Assembly: GCA_002399505.1 (NCBI GenBank)
Contig: DHDT01000019.1
Location: 1 to 37,214 of the forward strand
Length of the DNA: 37,214 nucleotides
Origin: Caryophanales bacterium UBA4869
Lineage (GTDB): Bacteria; Bacillota_I; Bacilli_A; RFN20; CAG-288
Direction of reading: 5' to 3'
Both the position numbers and the translations under genes were made by a program. Below are positions 35,230 to 37,214 of the stretch, piece by piece. The notes under the pieces were generated by a model that saw only the letters and a program-made list of their open reading frames with translations, made no database searches and was not told the DNA's origin. Each line of letters opens with the position of its first letter. The stretch's first letter is position 1.

Positions 35230-37044
35230 ATGAAAAAGAGATTATTATTAACTCTTGCTGCCTTATCCACTTTGACTATTGGTTTGGCATCATGCGGAAC
35301 CAACACTTCTACTTCTACTTCTACTTCTACTTCAGTAGCCCCTTCTTATGAAGATGCTACTATCAAGATCGGCACTGCCGATGGCACTCAGATTGAAAAA
35401 GGAAATTCCATCACTGTCAAAGCCACTGTCAACACTGCTGCTGAGAACAAGACCAGCAACTGGACTTTTTCTGAAGGCTATGAATCTATCATCGAAACCC
35501 CGGATCTTACTTATGGTGTCGGCTCTATCAAGATTACCGGCAAGGCTGTCGGCACTGTTTCCATCACTGCCACTTCAGTTGCTAATCCCACAGTTACTAA
35601 GACTATCAGCGTTGAAGTCATCGCTGCCAAGCCTTCTTTAAGAGCGGCTTGGAAGAATATCGCTTCTTTGAAGAACTACACCTTGAAAGGCGTTGCCGAT
35701 GAAACTGGAACTTCAACTGCTGCTGAGTCTGTTATCAAGGTAACTGACAAGGCTATTACTCAGACTTTGGGCGGAGAGTCTTTGTATTTCTCTGATAGCA
35801 CTAAGACCGCTAACAGACTTGGTATCGGTCTCGACAAAGATGGATATGCCATGTATCTCGATCAGAACAAGACTGATAAGTCTTTTGTTTCCCCCGCTGT
35901 CCGTGCCACCTCTTCTTTAGGATTCCTGACCGCTGATACTTTTACAGGAGCCGGAACTGCTGCCACTTCTGTTAATGATGTTTCTCTTTTCTATGGCTTA
36001 GCTGCCGTCAATCCTAATTGGCTTACTTCTACTAAGACTGATGACAATGTCTATGTCATTGAAGGAACTCAGACTGATCAGAATGCTGCCATGGTCGAAT
36101 TTGCTCTCTGGCAGTTGATTGATCCTGCAAGCTGCAGCGCTTTCTTAAGCAGCATCTCTGGAGATGTTTACTTCTATGCTATTGCTGCTGCTGTCAATAC
36201 AACTATCGAAGTAGTTGGAAAAACTGAAGTCAAAATCAATTTGTCTTTGGCTTCTTCTGAAACTGATAAGACCATTGGTACCTTAACTGATATCGGTACT
36301 ACTGCTCAGGCTGATGACGTCAATACTTTCCTCGGAGATACAACTAAGGCTGTTTCTGAGGCTCCTGCTCTTACTGGAACTTTAGGAAGCATCAAAACTA
36401 CTATGGATCAGTATGGCAAGATCAACTATGTTCAGAAGAATATTATCCAACTCAAGACTGGCTATATCTCCTATAACAGTTATTATTCAGAAAATTACTT
36501 CTTTGCCTTCCAGGATGAAGCCTTTGTTACTGCTTATAATGCGGCCTCAGGTAAGAGTTTGACAGTTGGCGGTTCGGGTGTCTACAATGTCGGTGGTCAG
36601 CTCTTTAAGTTCACTATTGACGCTGCTGGCAAAGTCACTAAGGCTGCAACCGCCTCTGCTACTCTTCCTACTGGTGAAACATTTGGTCAGTACATTGGCT
36701 ATATCGGATATACTGATATCTTTAATGGTGGAATGTATGCCTTAGGAAGCACCGCTGGAGAGATTTTCACCGGTATGGGTTCTTATTATTTCACCTCTTC
36801 TGCTGCAGTTGCTTTAGCCCATATGGATTACTATTGGGGAGAAACTGAGACCGCTGATTCTTATTACTCTGGTATGAACGCTGTGTTCAATAGCACCGAT
36901 CCTGCTAAGATCGATACAATCAAATGCTTCTTCGGCTATGGCGCTAATAATAGCTACCATGTCTCCCAATATGAGCTTTCTCAATTTGGAACTTCTACTA
37001 CTAATGACTACAATGCCGCCATTGTTGCTGCCTTTGCCGCTTAG
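35230..37044 (+). CDS. Lipoprotein with Ig-like domain, unknown function (paralogue B)
   Basis: A protein of 604 residues, tandem paralogue of the preceding lipoprotein. Lipobox LASC (about residue 22) followed by a TSTSTSTSTS linker encoded by a hexanucleotide repeat. Big_2-like Ig domain about 42-135 (EKGNSITVKATVN, then SIKITGKAVGTVSITATSVA). The C-terminal part shares with paralogue A the blocks KPSLRAAW..SLKNYTL, SSLGFLTADTFTG, NPNWLTSTKTDDNVYVIEG and ALWQLIDP, in the same order and spacing. The function is unknown. SD AAAGGAGAT (35212-35220) is close to consensus. Own promoter region, cre-like box and terminator, so it is independently expressed. Confidence 0.8.
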   Translation: MKKRLLLTLAALSTLTIGLASCGTNTSTSTSTSTSVAPSYEDATIKIGTADGTQIEKGNSITVKATVNTAAENKTSNWTFSEGYESIIETPDLTYGVGSIKITGKAVGTVSITATSVANPTVTKTISVEVIAAKPSLRAAWKNIASLKNYTLKGVADETGTSTAAESVIKVTDKAITQTLGGESLYFSDSTKTANRLGIGLDKDGYAMYLDQNKTDKSFVSPAVRATSSLGFLTADTFTGAGTAATSVNDVSLFYGLAAVNPNWLTSTKTDDNVYVIEGTQTDQNAAMVEFALWQLIDPASCSAFLSSISGDVYFYAIAAAVNTTIEVVGKTEVKINLSLASSETDKTIGTLTDIGTTAQADDVNTFLGDTTKAVSEAPALTGTLGSIKTTMDQYGKINYVQKNIIQLKTGYISYNSYYSENYFFAFQDEAFVTAYNAASGKSLTVGGSGVYNVGGQLFKFTIDAAGKVTKAATASATLPTGETFGQYIGYIGYTDIFNGGMYALGSTAGEIFTGMGSYYFTSSAAVALAHMDYYWGETETADSYYSGMNAVFNSTDPAKIDTIKCFFGYGANNSYHVSQYELSQFGTSTTNDYNAAIVAAFAA

Positions 37045-37064
37045 TCTGATAAGATAAAAGAAAT

Positions 37065-37099
37065 AAAGGCTACGCTGTTGTTTACGGCGTAGCCTTTTT
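37065..37099 (+). terminator. Rho-independent terminator after paralogue B
   Basis: AAAGGCTACGC (37065-37075) / GCGTAGCCTTT (37087-37097) with a T-run. The loop TGTTGTTTACG includes the -35 of the next promoter. Confidence 0.92.
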
Positions 37100-37106
37100 C
37101 TATAAT
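37078..37106 (+). promoter_or_regulatory. Promoter overlapping the preceding terminator
   Basis: -35 TTGTTT (37078-37083), exactly 17 bp, -10 TATAAT (37101-37106). The -35 lies in the terminator loop and the spacer in its right arm. Confidence 0.55.
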
Positions 37107-37131
37107 CTATACATATATTCGGAGGTATCCA

Positions 37132-37214
37132 ATGCATAAAGGCTTATATAATATTTTGCAGGCCCTGACGGCTTTCTTGACAGTTGGCGGATTAATCGGA
37201 TTTATCCTGGAATT
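37132..37214 (+). CDS. Partial membrane protein (5' end only)
   Basis: ATG at 37132 with SD GGAGG (37121-37125) 6 nt upstream. The 27 codons in the window begin MHKGLYNILQALTAFLTVGG and continue as a hydrophobic stretch. That suggests an N-terminal membrane helix or signal anchor. The gene runs off the window and too little is present to name a family. Confidence 0.6.
   Translation, partial: MHKGLYNILQALTAFLTVGGLIGFILE

Noticed and set aside
1..37214. CRISPR array, tRNA, rRNA, insertion sequence or prophage
   Set aside because: No regularly spaced direct repeats, no cloverleaf-like or rRNA stretch, and no transposase or integrase motif was found on either strand.

Overview
Origin-of-replication window of a low-to-moderate G+C Firmicutes/Tenericutes-type bacterium with a heavily secreted, peptide-scavenging lifestyle. 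It holds dnaA and dnaN with DnaA-box clusters. Five lipoproteins carry a lipobox and Ser/Thr-rich linkers. There are CcpA-type cre-like sites and strong purine-rich Shine-Dalgarno sequences. The genetic code looks standard: every Trp is TGG, and oppB ends in a TGA that overlaps the oppC start as ATGA, which argues against Mycoplasma code 4. I infer an uncultured gut Bacilli lineage (RF39/RFN20/Erysipelotrichia-like), but no marker gene here proves it.

Layout. (1) 47-3545, minus strand: a two-gene heterodimeric ABC exporter. (2) 3673-5841: a secreted M6-like metalloprotease lipoprotein, convergent across a bidirectional terminator with a DUF368 (PopT-type polyprenyl-phosphate transporter) gene at 5912-6958. 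(3) 7025-7555: main oriC, with about 13 DnaA boxes and an AT-rich stretch, then dnaA. (4) dnaA and dnaN are not adjacent. An inverted membrane-protein gene (Pr6Pr-like plus DUF2188) and a lipoprotein with a metzincin-type zinc motif lie between them. A second DnaA-box cluster (12564-12739) precedes dnaN. (5) 14365-17412: a 1015-residue coiled-coil protein flanked by two HNH-like domains, in the place where recF is often found. Its stop codon lies in a perfect 22-bp palindrome with a parS-like core. (6) 17449-18639: pepT. (7) 18926-23023: a giant cell-surface subtilase. (8) 23115-23498: a small DUF3899-like membrane protein. (9) 23643-32832: a complete oppABCDF operon with unusual insertions in most subunits. 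(10) 33092-37044: two paralogous lipoproteins of unknown function. (11) 37132 to the end: the start of a membrane-protein gene.

How they fit together. The surface subtilase, the two metalloprotease lipoproteins, the oligopeptide importer and cytosolic peptidase T form a plausible chain from protein digestion to peptide import to amino acids (inference). Four transcription units in the right half carry cre-like boxes 128-203 bp upstream of their start codons, suggesting shared carbon-catabolite control. The most unusual items are the split origin with two inserted genes, the parS/NBS-hybrid palindrome beside a coiled-coil protein with duplicated HNH-like ends, and the set of insertions across the Opp transporter.
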